From positions 1-27,282 of the forward strand of contig DVFO01000018.1 of assembly GCA_018713215.1 (NCBI GenBank): DNA of 27,282 nucleotides, in the 5' to 3' direction. Under the pieces are notes generated by a model that saw nothing but the letters and a program-made list of their open reading frames with translations, was not told the origin of the DNA and did no database searches. A program made the position numbers and the translations under genes. Positions 5,418-13,311 of this stretch are shown here, piece by piece (within the stretch, counting starts at the first letter, position 1; each line of letters opens with the position of its first letter). This stretch comes from Enterenecus faecium (GTDB lineage: Bacteria > Bacillota > Clostridia > Oscillospirales > Oscillospiraceae).

Positions 5418-7751
5418 TTACCAAATTCCCACGTTCTCCCCCTGGACCACCACCGTCACCGTCCCCTCCTGGTCGGTGCGGTGGACCTCCACTCCGGAGC
5501 GGTGCAGCCGCTCCAAGGTCTCCGGGTCCGGGTGTCCATAGGAGTTGCCCTCTCCCACCGAGATGATGCCCAGCTCCGGCCGAGCCCATCCCAAGAGCTC
5601 CATGCTGGTGGAGTCCGCCGAGCCGTGGTGGCCCACCATCAACAGCTCTATGTTGGGGATGACAAAGTATTTGACAATCATGTGCTCCACATAGCTGTCT
5701 GCGTCTCCGGTGATCAGCACGTCAAAGTCGTCCACCGTGCACAGCACCGACAGCCCTTCCTCGTTGGTGGTGCCGCTGCCCAGGGGCGGGATGACCCGCA
5801 GCTCCATCTCGCCCAGGGTCAAGTCCACCTCATCCTCCACCCACTGGCAGGGGATGGACCGCTCTTCCAACCAACTCTCCAGCTGCTGGGCCTCCTCTTG
5901 GTCTTTGGCGGACACGGGGACGTATACCTCCCCCACCTCCACCCGGTCCAGCAGGCGCTCCACGCCGTTGAAATGGTCCTTGTCCAGGTGGGTGAGCAGA
6001 AGCACGTCCACCTCGGTGCGCCCCACCGAGGCCAGATAGTCGGCGGACAGGTCCCCCGCTGAGGTGCTCTCACTCCCTCCGCAGTCCACCACCACGGTGT
6101 GGTCCCCATGTATCAAGACGGTGGAGGCACCCTGGCCCACATCCACCGCCCCCACCACCAGATCAGACCGGGCCACGGTAAAGGCGGACAGCCCCACGGG
6201 CAGAGCCAGCAGTATCAGTAACCCCGCTCCGGTCCAAAGCACCTGAAGCAGAGCCACACTGCCCCACAGCAGCAGCCCAAATACCGCATAAGCTCCCACC
6301 AGCCAGATCACGTGGTAGATGTTTTTCATATCCAGCACCGCATAGGGGAATGTGCCCAACTTGTGTACCATCCACACGGTGTAGTGGCCCAATAGTCCCG
6401 CACCCTGTCCCAACAGTGCCGCCACACCGGGCAGCCACAGCCCCAGAAGGCCCAGGACCAGGGCGCACATCATCAACATCGACATGGCCCAGAGGGTCAG
6501 GATGTTGGCCACCGGCGCCACCAGGGACACCTGGCCGAAGACCACCCCCACCAGCGGCACCGTCAGCACCATAGCGCCCAGGGAGGCAGACACCGAGGCG
6601 CTGACCCACTGCCACGCTCTCCCCGCCACCTTCTTCCATCCACGCTGGATACGCTCCTCCAAACATCTGGTAAGGCCCCGGTAGATTCTAGGGGTGAGCC
6701 ATAAAATCCCCGATACAGACAGGAAGGACAGCTGTAACCCCACCTGTGCCACGGAAAAGGGGTTTTGCACCATGAGCACCAGCAGAGACAGGGCCATGGC
6801 GGAGGGCGCATCCTGCTCCCGTCCCACCACAGGCACCACCAGTGCGGCTCCCTGCATCCACACCGCCCGAAAAGCGGAGGGAGTCCCCCCGGCCATCACC
6901 GCATAGAACACCAGCACCGGGATGAGGGCCACAGCGCAGCGGCGGCGGTTGCGGCACAGCACCATCAGCACCCCCACCAGAAAGGAGACGTGGAGCCCGG
7001 ACACCACCGCGGCGTGGGTCACACCCGACCGATTCATGTCGGTGTACAGCCCGTCATCCAACAAGCTCTTGTCGCCCAGAGACACCGCAATGGCCAACGG
7101 GGCGGCGACCTGGTCAAAGGCCACCTGGATGCCCTCTTTCATCCGCTGGGCCGCCCAGGCGGGCCAGCAGACAACGGGCAGAACAGCGGGGCGCTCCACC
7201 GTGGGCGCCTGGTCACAGGTCCCCAGCAGGAACACCCCCTTGGCCGTATAATAGGTCACTTCTTCCCCATAGGTGAACGCGGTGTACTCCACCTGTCCCT
7301 CTGCCTGGACATGATCCCCCAACTGCACCGACTTCCAGCTCTCAGGCGCATAGAGAAGCAAGTCCACCCCAGAGTCCAGGCGCAGGGTGAAGGAATAGCT
7401 TCCGGTGTCGGTGGCCTGGGGTTGGGCGATCACCGTGCCCGAGATGGTCTGCGTCCCCTCACACGCCATGGCAGGCACACACACCAGAAAATAGTACACA
7501 CAAAACCAGCACAGTCCGGCCCCGCAGCCCAATACCACAGCCGTTCCCCGGCGGCACACCTGCCAGAGCACATAGCGCCACCGTCTGTTTGTGGTCATCT
7601 CCAGCCAGTCCTGCTTACTCTTGGGCTGGGTCCGATGCCAGAGCACGAGAATCGGGAGGGCGGGGATGGCCAGCCACAAAACCGGGACGTTCCCCATCAT
7701 CAGCAGACACATAACCGCAAAGCCCCCTGCAAACCAGGTCAGTTTGCGCAT
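5418..7751 (-). CDS. comEC: ComEC/Rec2 DNA-uptake channel
   Basis: A 777-residue polytopic protein that carries single-stranded DNA across the membrane during transformation. It opens with two hydrophobic spans (LTWFAGGFAVMCLLMM and nearby). A soluble OB-like DUF4131 region follows, then the Competence domain with many spans and the signature SGLHVSFLVGVLM. The C-terminus is a metallo-beta-lactamase-type domain: VDVGQGASTVLIHGDHTVVVDCG, then THLDKDHFNG (HxDxDH, the Asp variant usual in ComEC), and later GHHGSADS. The ATG at 7751 is chosen because GGGAGG lies 8 nt upstream; the in-frame GTG at 7760 overlaps that site. Length is full and no break is seen. No other competence gene is in the window, so natural transformation cannot be claimed from this alone. 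Confidence 0.95.
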   Translation of the reverse strand: MRKLTWFAGGFAVMCLLMMGNVPVLWLAIPALPILVLWHRTQPKSKQDWLEMTTNRRWRYVLWQVCRRGTAVVLGCGAGLCWFCVYYFLVCVPAMACEGTQTISGTVIAQPQATDTGSYSFTLRLDSGVDLLLYAPESWKSVQLGDHVQAEGQVEYTAFTYGEEVTYYTAKGVFLLGTCDQAPTVERPAVLPVVCWPAWAAQRMKEGIQVAFDQVAAPLAIAVSLGDKSLLDDGLYTDMNRSGVTHAAVVSGLHVSFLVGVLMVLCRNRRRCAVALIPVLVFYAVMAGGTPSAFRAVWMQGAALVVPVVGREQDAPSAMALSLLVLMVQNPFSVAQVGLQLSFLSVSGILWLTPRIYRGLTRCLEERIQRGWKKVAGRAWQWVSASVSASLGAMVLTVPLVGVVFGQVSLVAPVANILTLWAMSMLMMCALVLGLLGLWLPGVAALLGQGAGLLGHYTVWMVHKLGTFPYAVLDMKNIYHVIWLVGAYAVFGLLLWGSVALLQVLWTGAGLLILLALPVGLSAFTVARSDLVVGAVDVGQGASTVLIHGDHTVVVDCGGSESTSAGDLSADYLASVGRTEVDVLLLTHLDKDHFNGVERLLDRVEVGEVYVPVSAKDQEEAQQLESWLEERSIPCQWVEDEVDLTLGEMELRVIPPLGSGTTNEEGLSVLCTVDDFDVLITGDADSYVEHMIVKYFVIPNIELLMVGHHGSADSTSMELLGWARPELGIISVGEGNSYGHPDPETLERLHRSGVEVHRTDQEGTVTVVVQGENVGIW

Positions 7752-7781
7752 GTCCGCCACCTCCCTTCTCTGTCTTTCCCC

Positions 7782-7810
7782 ATTTTAACGGGTGCGCCCC
7801 TGCAAGTCAA
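7782..7810 (-). promoter_or_regulatory. Promoter of comEC-holA-rnmV
   Basis: Minus strand: -35 TTGACT (7810-7805), a 17-nt spacer, -10 TAAAAT (7787-7782). It lies back to back with the pcrA promoter, with 12 bp between the two -35 boxes. Confidence 0.75.
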
Positions 7811-7822
7811 CCGCTCTCCCGG

Positions 7823-7851
7823 TTGCCCTGGGTGTGGGAATCTGATATAAT
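7823..7851 (+). promoter_or_regulatory. Promoter of pcrA
   Basis: -35 TTGCCC (7823-7828), a 17-nt spacer, consensus -10 TATAAT (7846-7851) with an upstream TG (TGATATAAT, extended -10). The leader before the pcrA ATG is about 30 nt. Confidence 0.78.
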
Positions 7852-7889
7852 GGCTTGCAACTGGACTTTACAGCAAGGATTTGATATAG

Positions 7890-10286
7890 ATGCTCAATCA
7901 AAAACAGTGTTCTGAATTTGCCTCCCTCCGCCGGGCCGCCATCGCCCTGGACTACCCCAACCTAAACCCGGAGCAGCTCCAGGCCGTGCTCACCACCCAG
8001 GGCCCTCTGCTGCTGCTGGCGGGGGCTGGCTCCGGCAAGACCACCGTGCTCATCCACCGGGTGGCCAACCTCATCCGCTACGGTCGGGGCTCCGACTCCA
8101 CCGAGGTGCCGGACTGGGCCACGGAAGAGGATTTGAACTTTTTGCGCCACTATGTGGACCACCCCACCGAGGAGGGGCGGGAGTACGCCGCCCGGCTGTG
8201 TGAGCTGGACCCCGCGCCCCCCTGGACCATCCTGGCCATCACCTTTACCAACAAGGCCGCCGGGGAGCTGAAAGACCGCCTGGAACGGGTGCTGGGTCCC
8301 CAGGCCCTGGACATCTGGGCCTCCACCTTCCACTCCGCCTGTGTGCGCATCCTGCGCCGGGACATTGAGCGGCTGGGCTTCCCCTCCTCCTTCACCATCT
8401 ACGACACCGACGACTCCATCCGGGTAGTGAAGGACTGCCTCAAGGAGCTGGGCATGGACGAGAAGCTCTTCCCGCCCCGCTCGGTGCTGGGCACCATCTC
8501 CAAGGCCAAGGACCAGATGCAGCTGGCGGAAGATTTCCACAAAGAGGCCTACAAACGTGGAGATTTCCGCTTCGAGCAGATCTCCCGCCTGTACACTCTC
8601 TACCAAAAGCGGCTGTGGGAGGCCGGAGCCCTGGACTTCGACGACATCATCTTCCACACCGTACGCCTGCTGCAGCAGGAGCCCGAAGTGCTGGCCTACT
8701 ACCAAAACAAGTTCCGCTACGTGCTCATTGACGAGTACCAGGACACCAACCACATGCAGTACCTCCTGGCCTCTCTTCTGGCCGGGGGCCACAAAAACAT
8801 CTGTGTGGTGGGCGACGACGACCAGTCCATCTACCGCTTCCGGGGCGCCACCATTGAGAACATTCTCTCCTTTGAGAGCCAGTACAAAAACGCCCAGTGC
8901 ATCCGCCTGGAGCAGAACTACCGCTCCACCAAGACCATCCTGTCTGCGGCCAACCACGTCATCCGTCGCAACCAGGGCCGCAAGGGCAAGGAGCTTTGGA
9001 CGGCGGGGGCAGAGGGAGACAAGGTCCACCTGTACACCGCCATGAACGAGAGCGACGAGGCCCAGTATGTGGCCAACACCATTTTGGAGCACTACCGCCA
9101 GGGCATGAAGTGGCGGGACCATGCGGTGCTCTACCGCATGAACGCCCAGTCCTATCAGCTGGAATTGGCCTTCAAGCGCACCGGTATCCCCTACCGGGTC
9201 ATTGGGGGCACCCGCTTCTTTGACCGAGCGGAAGTGAAGGACATGCTGGCCTACCTGTGCGTGGTGGCCAATCCCCAGGACGATCTGCGGCTGGGCCGCA
9301 TCATCAACGTCCCCGCCCGGGGCATCGGCGCCACCACTGTGGAGCGGGCCCGGGCCATTGCCGCCCAGGAGGGGCTGTCCCTGTGGCAGGTGGTGAGCCA
9401 GCCCGAGCAGTACCCCGAGCTGCAAAAGGCTGGGGCCAAGCTGGGGGCCTTCACCGCCATCATTCGGGACTTGCAGGCCCTGAGCGCCTCCATGGACCTG
9501 GCCGCCTTCTATGAGCTGGTGATGGAGCGCACCGGGTACGCCGCCATGCTGCAAGTGAAGCCGGACATCGAAAACCGCACCCGTCTGGAGAACATTCGAG
9601 AGCTTTTGACCTCCATCAAGGGGTATATGGAGAACAGCGAGTCCCCCACCCTGGCGGGCTTCCTGGACGAGATCGCCCTGTACACGGACTTGGACAACCA
9701 CGACCCCAACGAGGACGCCGTGGTGATGATGACCATGCACTCGGCCAAGGGCCTGGAGTTCCCCGTGGTGTTTGTGGTGGGCATGGAAGAGGGCATCTTC
9801 CCCGGTATGCGCTGCATCGGAGACGAGGAGGAGATGGAAGAGGAGCGGCGGCTGTGCTATGTGGCTCTGACCCGGGCCAAGGAGCAGCTGTACCTCACCT
9901 GTGCCAGCATGCGCATGCTGTACGGCCGCACCAGCGCCAACCGCCCCTCCCGTTTCGCCGGGGAGATTCCCCCGGAGCTGTTGGAGCAGAGCGGGCGCAG
10001 CTATCAGGAACACTCCCGGCCCTGGGAGAGCGGCAGCAGCTTTGTCCCCTCCCCCCAGGCCCGGCCCAAGCCCATTCCCACCCCTGGCAAGCCCTACCCC
10101 ACCCCCTCCGCCCCGGCTCTCTCCCTGCAGAAGGGGGACAGCGTCCAGCACAAGGCCTTTGGACGGGGCCTGGTGCTGTCGGTGCAGAAGATGGGGGGCG
10201 ACGCCCTGGTGGAGATCGCCTTCGACACCGTGGGCACCAAGCGGCTGATGCTGAAATCCGCCAGCCAGCACCTGAGCAAAGTATAA
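7890..10286 (+). CDS. pcrA: ATP-dependent DNA helicase PcrA/UvrD
   Basis: A 798-residue SF1A 3'-5' helicase for repair and replication-conflict removal. Q-motif LNPEQLQAV (Gln29), Walker A AGAGSGKTT (44-52), motif Ia ILAITFTNKAAGEL, Walker B LIDEYQDTN, motif III VVGDDDQSIYRFRGA, motif IV LEQNYRSTKT, motif V MTMHSAKGLEFPVVFV and motif VI CYVALTRAKEQLYL are all present. The C-terminal GDSVQHKAFGRGLVLSV segment is the Tudor-like RNA-polymerase-binding module of PcrA. Between Walker A and motif Ia there is an extra stretch of about 40 residues (roughly 64-109, acidic, DWATEEDLNFLRHYVDH) compared with B. subtilis PcrA. AAGGA lies 10 nt before the ATG. It is followed 13 nt later by a HAD phosphatase gene in the same transcript. 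Confidence 0.96.
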   Translation: MLNQKQCSEFASLRRAAIALDYPNLNPEQLQAVLTTQGPLLLLAGAGSGKTTVLIHRVANLIRYGRGSDSTEVPDWATEEDLNFLRHYVDHPTEEGREYAARLCELDPAPPWTILAITFTNKAAGELKDRLERVLGPQALDIWASTFHSACVRILRRDIERLGFPSSFTIYDTDDSIRVVKDCLKELGMDEKLFPPRSVLGTISKAKDQMQLAEDFHKEAYKRGDFRFEQISRLYTLYQKRLWEAGALDFDDIIFHTVRLLQQEPEVLAYYQNKFRYVLIDEYQDTNHMQYLLASLLAGGHKNICVVGDDDQSIYRFRGATIENILSFESQYKNAQCIRLEQNYRSTKTILSAANHVIRRNQGRKGKELWTAGAEGDKVHLYTAMNESDEAQYVANTILEHYRQGMKWRDHAVLYRMNAQSYQLELAFKRTGIPYRVIGGTRFFDRAEVKDMLAYLCVVANPQDDLRLGRIINVPARGIGATTVERARAIAAQEGLSLWQVVSQPEQYPELQKAGAKLGAFTAIIRDLQALSASMDLAAFYELVMERTGYAAMLQVKPDIENRTRLENIRELLTSIKGYMENSESPTLAGFLDEIALYTDLDNHDPNEDAVVMMTMHSAKGLEFPVVFVVGMEEGIFPGMRCIGDEEEMEEERRLCYVALTRAKEQLYLTCASMRMLYGRTSANRPSRFAGEIPPELLEQSGRSYQEHSRPWESGSSFVPSPQARPKPIPTPGKPYPTPSAPALSLQKGDSVQHKAFGRGLVLSVQKMGGDALVEIAFDTVGTKRLMLKSASQHLSKV

Positions 10287-10299
10287 GGAGGGTTTTCCC

Positions 10300-10947
10300 A
10301 TGTTCCGCATGATTGGTTTTGACCTGGACGGCACCATTGCCGACACCCTGCCCCTGTGCATCCAAGCCTTCGGCCTGGCCCTGTCCCCTTACGCCGGGCA
10401 CACCCTCAGTGAAGAGGAGATCACCGCCACCTTCGGCCTGGACGAAGTGGGCATTGCCAAGATTCTGGCAGGAAACCAGTGGGAGGCCGGCGTGGCCGAC
10501 TACTGCCGGGAATATGAGCGGCTCCATCCCCAGGTGGTGCCCGACCTGTTCCCCGGCATCCGCCAGCTTCTGCACACCTTGAAGGACCGGGGCATTCCCC
10601 TGGTGCTGGTCACGGGAAAAGGCACCCCCACCTGCCGCATCTCGCTGGAGCAGTTCGGCATTGCCGACGTGTTCCAGGAGGTGCTGTGCGGCTCGGATGT
10701 GGCCCCCAACAAGGTGGACCATCTGCGCTACCTGCTGGACAAGTACCAGCTGGCCCCGGAGGAGTTCTGCTACATTGGGGACACCGCCACCGACGTGGAC
10801 GCCTGCGACCAGGTGGGGGTGACCTGCCTGTCGGCGGCCTGGCAGGACGGGGTCACTGAGGCCCTGGAACAGCGCAACCCCGGCAAGGTGTTCGACCGGG
10901 TGGAGAAATGCGGGGCGTATCTGTTGGGGCACTGCACCACCAAATAA
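10300..10947 (+). CDS. HAD-superfamily phosphatase (phosphoglycolate phosphatase-like)
   Basis: 215 residues. Motif I FDLDGTIADT (nucleophile Asp8, acid Asp10), motif II VLVTGKGT, motif III Lys in APNKVDHL, and motif IV YIGDTATDVDAC are complete, so it should be active. A helical cap of the phosphoglycolate phosphatase/PpaX type lies between residues 15 and 85. Substrate cannot be fixed: phosphoglycolate, pyrophosphate or a nucleotide are all possible. It starts 13 nt after pcrA with AAGGAGGGTTTTCCC before the ATG, and ends at a strong terminator, so pcrA and this gene form a two-gene unit. Confidence 0.9.
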   Translation: MFRMIGFDLDGTIADTLPLCIQAFGLALSPYAGHTLSEEEITATFGLDEVGIAKILAGNQWEAGVADYCREYERLHPQVVPDLFPGIRQLLHTLKDRGIPLVLVTGKGTPTCRISLEQFGIADVFQEVLCGSDVAPNKVDHLRYLLDKYQLAPEEFCYIGDTATDVDACDQVGVTCLSAAWQDGVTEALEQRNPGKVFDRVEKCGAYLLGHCTTK

Positions 10948-10956
10948 AACCAAAAC

Positions 10957-10996
10957 GAGACGGTACAGAACCAAAACTCTGTATCGTCTCATTTTT
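10957..10996 (+). terminator. Terminator after pcrA-HAD
   Basis: GAGACGGTACAGA pairs with TCTGTATCGTCTC (13 bp, one G-T), loop ACCAAAAC, then ATTTTT. Confidence 0.9.
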
Positions 10997-11019
10997 CATT
11001 TCTATATAGACTTACCAGT

Positions 11020-11585
11020 CACGGGGATGCGCTACCCGCTGGGGGTTCCTTTCTGCTGCCAGAAAGGAACCAAAGACCACCAAAGGCGGGGCCTTCCCCC
11101 GCCTTATGGAATCCACCCCGCCGGTACTGGTTGGAGTATACGACCTTCTCTTTTCGGCCCTTGACCTGGTGGTGTCACATAGATGGCAGGTCAATTCAAC
11201 GGAATGTGCCTACTTCTCTGTACGTTTGCACACCTACTACCAGGGCCTTCCTTGGTCCGCCGCTGTTCCCAGCGGTCGAAAGCCTAGCTCCCGGCGGCGG
11301 GAACGCCGCTTCTCCAGAGTAGGCCCGGAGGTGGAAACCGCCCAGTCATAGGGCCAATTGCCCAGGATAGCCTGGTGTGGTGGCAGTAGCAGGAGCCACA
11401 GCAAGGGTCACGGGCCGAACGTAGACTTGACGCAGGTCCAGCCTGGTACTCCAGGGAGGTCCTTAGGGGGGAACGCCCTAAGCGATTCTTTCCCCCATTT
11501 CTCATCGGTGAGAAATCGGGCATAAGCGGAGCGTCCCCACCGGGGGCGCTGGGTTTCCCCTGAGAAAAGCGGGGGTTCGGGACAC
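11020..11585. repeat. Hairpin-rich non-coding block, likely interspersed repeat
   Basis: These 566 bases lie between two convergent genes and hold no credible coding sequence: short frames exist in several directions with no ribosome sites or recognisable domains. Perfect hairpins are dense. They include a 12-bp stem GGTTCCTTTCTG/CAGAAAGGAACC (11044-11071), a 9-bp stem AAGGCGGGG/CCCCGCCTT (11083-11105), a 7-bp stem CTTAGGG/CCCTAAG (11462-11482), and an 8-bp stem ATTTCTCA/TGAGAAAT (11497-11516, loop TCGG). The minus strand gives a dispersed-looking peptide string (GETQRPRWGRSAYARF) of a kind I associate with spurious ORFs repeated through Oscillospiraceae genomes; that link is from memory and unverified. 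Part could be a relic mobile element or a structured RNA. Confidence 0.5.
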
Positions 11586-12218
11586 TCACCCCTCCACCAG
11601 CTCCTCCAGGGAGTGCACAAACCGGTGGCAGCTGTGGGGCATCTCCGCCCAGCGGCTGGCATAGCAGGGGTCATACACCCCAATGGTGTGCATCCCGGCC
11701 TTCCGGGCGGTGGCGCAGTTAAAGGGGGAGTCGTCCAGCAAGGTGCACCCCTCCGGCTCCACCCCCAGAGTGTGGCTCAGGGCCTCGAAACACCGGGGGT
11801 CGTGCTTTTCCAGCCCCAGCTCCTCGGCGTACACCACATGGGCAAAGTAGGGCTCCAGGCCGTGGCGCTCCAGGGCCAGCTGGCACAGCTTGGGGCGGCA
11901 GGCGGTAAACAGGGCCAGCGCTTCCCCCTGGCTGCGGTACTGCTCCAGCAGCTCCCGGGCCCCCGCCTTCAGCTCCACCAGGTCCCGATAGTGGTGGGCG
12001 GCCAGCTCCTCCCACTCACACATGATCTCCTGGGGCGTCAGGTCCAGATGGTAATACTCCCGGGTGTATTCAGCCGCCGAAGGGAAGGTGGCCTTTGTCA
12101 CCCGCTCCTCGTACTCTTTCGTCACCTGGCAGTGGTGGCGGGCCAAAAATTCCAAATCCACCTCCACCCACAAGTCGTTGGAGTGGAGGAGGGTTCCGTC
12201 CAAATCAAAAATGATCAT
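11586..12218 (-). CDS. HAD-superfamily hydrolase, subfamily IA
   Basis: 210 residues with FDLDGTLLHS at the N-terminus (Asp5, Asp7), an alpha-helical cap, LFTACRPKL (motif II, Thr), EKHDPRCFEALS (motif III Lys) and TLLDDSPFNCATARKAG (motif IV DD). All catalytic positions are seen. The specificity is unknown; it is not closely similar to the other HAD protein at 10300. AGAGAGGATTTTCACACC precedes the ATG. It diverges from the lysO pair and ends beside the repeat-like block at 11020-11585; I see no terminator with a T-tract directly after it. Confidence 0.88.
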   Translation of the reverse strand: MIIFDLDGTLLHSNDLWVEVDLEFLARHHCQVTKEYEERVTKATFPSAAEYTREYYHLDLTPQEIMCEWEELAAHHYRDLVELKAGARELLEQYRSQGEALALFTACRPKLCQLALERHGLEPYFAHVVYAEELGLEKHDPRCFEALSHTLGVEPEGCTLLDDSPFNCATARKAGMHTIGVYDPCYASRWAEMPHSCHRFVHSLEELVEG

Positions 12219-12240
12219 GGGTGTGAAAATCCTCTCTATC

Positions 12241-12269
12241 TTGCGTCGATGGTCTTTTTCTGCTATGAT
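12241..12269 (+). promoter_or_regulatory. Promoter of the lysO pair
   Basis: -35 TTGCGT (12241-12246), 17 nt, -10 TATGAT (12264-12269) with TG one base upstream. The leader is about 100 nt and contains the palindrome at 12290-12306. Confidence 0.68.
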
Positions 12270-12289
12270 GGTTGGGTTCGCAACCTAGC

Positions 12290-12306
12290 CACGGCCCAGG
12301 GCCGTG
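12290..12306. promoter_or_regulatory. Palindrome between divergent promoters, candidate operator
   Basis: CACGGCCC-A-GGGCCGTG is a perfect 8-bp inverted repeat around one base. It lies downstream of both predicted transcription starts, where the HAD and lysO leaders overlap. A repressor site or an RNA hairpin are both possible. A shorter repeat GGTTG...CAACC sits just left of it (12270-12285). Confidence 0.45.
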
Positions 12307-12313
12307 CTGTTTG

Positions 12314-12343
12314 ATTATACCACACCGTCCCCGCTCTCGTCCA
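12314..12343 (-). promoter_or_regulatory. Promoter of the minus-strand HAD gene
   Basis: Minus strand: consensus -10 TATAAT (12319-12314) with TG one base upstream, and a weak -35 TGGACG (12343-12338) 18 nt away. The -10 is good; the -35 is poor. Confidence 0.5.
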
Positions 12344-12376
12344 TGGGTGGGGAGACCCAGAGAGAGAAGGCGTTTT

Positions 12377-12670
12377 ATGGATATCTTATTGGTCATGTGT
12401 TTGGGCATCCTGGTGGGTCGGTTCCTGTTCCCCCAGAAGGCCAAGCGTTGGAACGAAGGGGCGTCCCTGCTGTGCACCCTGGTGCTCATCTTCTCCATGG
12501 GTGCCATGCTGGGCCGGAAAGAGGGGTTTCTCCACCAACTGCTCACCCTGGGCGCTCAGAGCTTCCTTTTCTTTCTCATTCCCACCGTTTTGTCCATTGT
12601 AGTGGTGTATGTCCTCACCCGTCGCTTTATGAAGCGCCCCAACCAGGATAAAAAGGAGGAAGAGGCATGA
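12377..12670 (+). CDS. lysO: LysO-type lysine exporter, N-terminal half
   Basis: 97 residues with three hydrophobic spans (about 2-15, 28-45, 58-80): MDILLVMCLGILVGRF, LLCTLVLIFSMGAMLGRKE and FLFFLIPTVLSIVVVYVLTRR. This is the order of the N-terminal third of LysO (YbjE, DUF340), the lysine/thialysine exporter, which is a single protein of about 300 residues in E. coli. The ATG behind AGAAGGCGTTTT is chosen; the same frame is open further upstream without a ribosome site. Its stop overlaps the start of the next gene (ATGA), so the halves are translationally coupled and probably form one transporter. Confidence 0.82.
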   Translation: MDILLVMCLGILVGRFLFPQKAKRWNEGASLLCTLVLIFSMGAMLGRKEGFLHQLLTLGAQSFLFFLIPTVLSIVVVYVLTRRFMKRPNQDKKEEEA

Positions 12671-13269
12671 TCGTTCTGTTCACCATCTTGGCCCTGCTCT
12701 TAGGGTTGGCCTACGGCCTGTCCGGGCTGGAACTGCCCCTGCTCACCTTTTTCAGCCAGCACACCGACCTGGTGCTCTATCTGCTGATGTTCTCCGTGGG
12801 CATCAGCGTGGGAATGCACCGGGGCCTCTTCCGTAAAATCCGGGAGTACCACATCCGAATTTTCATCATCCCCTTTGGCATCATTCTGGGCTCTCTGGTG
12901 GGCGGTCTGGTGTGTGCCGCCATCTTCCACCTTCCCCTGGGTCAGGGGGCGGCCATTGCCAGCGGCATGGGCTGGTACAGCCTGGCGGGCGCCACCATCA
13001 GCCAGATTGGCGGCTCTGAACTGGGCAGCGTGGCCTTTCTCAGCAACCTGATGCGGGAGATTTTCTCCTTCATCATCATCCCCGTGGTGGCCATCAAGCT
13101 CAACTATTACACCTGTATCGCCCCCGCCGGGGCCACCAGCGAGGACACCACCCTCCCGGTGATGCTGAAATACACCAACGAGGAGACGGTGGTGCTGTCG
13201 GTGCTCAACGGCATCATCTGTTCCTTCTTCGTCCCCATCCTCATCTCCCTGTGTTTCACCACCCCATAA
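12667..13269 (+). CDS. lysO: LysO-type lysine exporter, C-terminal half
   Basis: 200 residues with about six spans. The family signatures LYLLMFSVGISVGMH, FIIPFGIILGSLVGG and ASGMGWYSLAGATISQIGGSELGSVAFLSNLMRE are intact; the last is the conserved DUF340 core. The two halves together give 297 residues, the length of single-chain LysO, so this looks like a split gene rather than a broken one: both ATGs have good context and the junction is a clean ATGA overlap. No lysine riboswitch was seen in the leader. It ends at a strong terminator shared with the convergent hydrolase gene. Confidence 0.88.
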   Translation: MIVLFTILALLLGLAYGLSGLELPLLTFFSQHTDLVLYLLMFSVGISVGMHRGLFRKIREYHIRIFIIPFGIILGSLVGGLVCAAIFHLPLGQGAAIASGMGWYSLAGATISQIGGSELGSVAFLSNLMREIFSFIIIPVVAIKLNYYTCIAPAGATSEDTTLPVMLKYTNEETVVLSVLNGIICSFFVPILISLCFTTP

Positions 13270-13273
13270 GCGC

Positions 13274-13311
13274 AAAAATGCCGCACAGATTTGCTCTGTG
13301 CGGCATTTTTT
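13274..13311. terminator. Bidirectional terminator, lysO against the hydrolase gene
   Basis: AAAAATGCCGCACAGA pairs perfectly with TCTGTGCGGCATTTTT (16 bp, loop TTTGC). A T-run leaves the stem in both directions. The hydrolase stop codon touches it. Confidence 0.92.

Noticed and set aside
4527..6062. A 511-codon plus-strand frame across holA and comEC
   Set aside because: Same bias artefact: His/Gln/Leu-rich and no start context.
7962..10361. A 799-codon minus-strand frame opposite pcrA
   Set aside because: It is a shadow of a clearly real helicase gene; composition is artefactual and no domain is seen.
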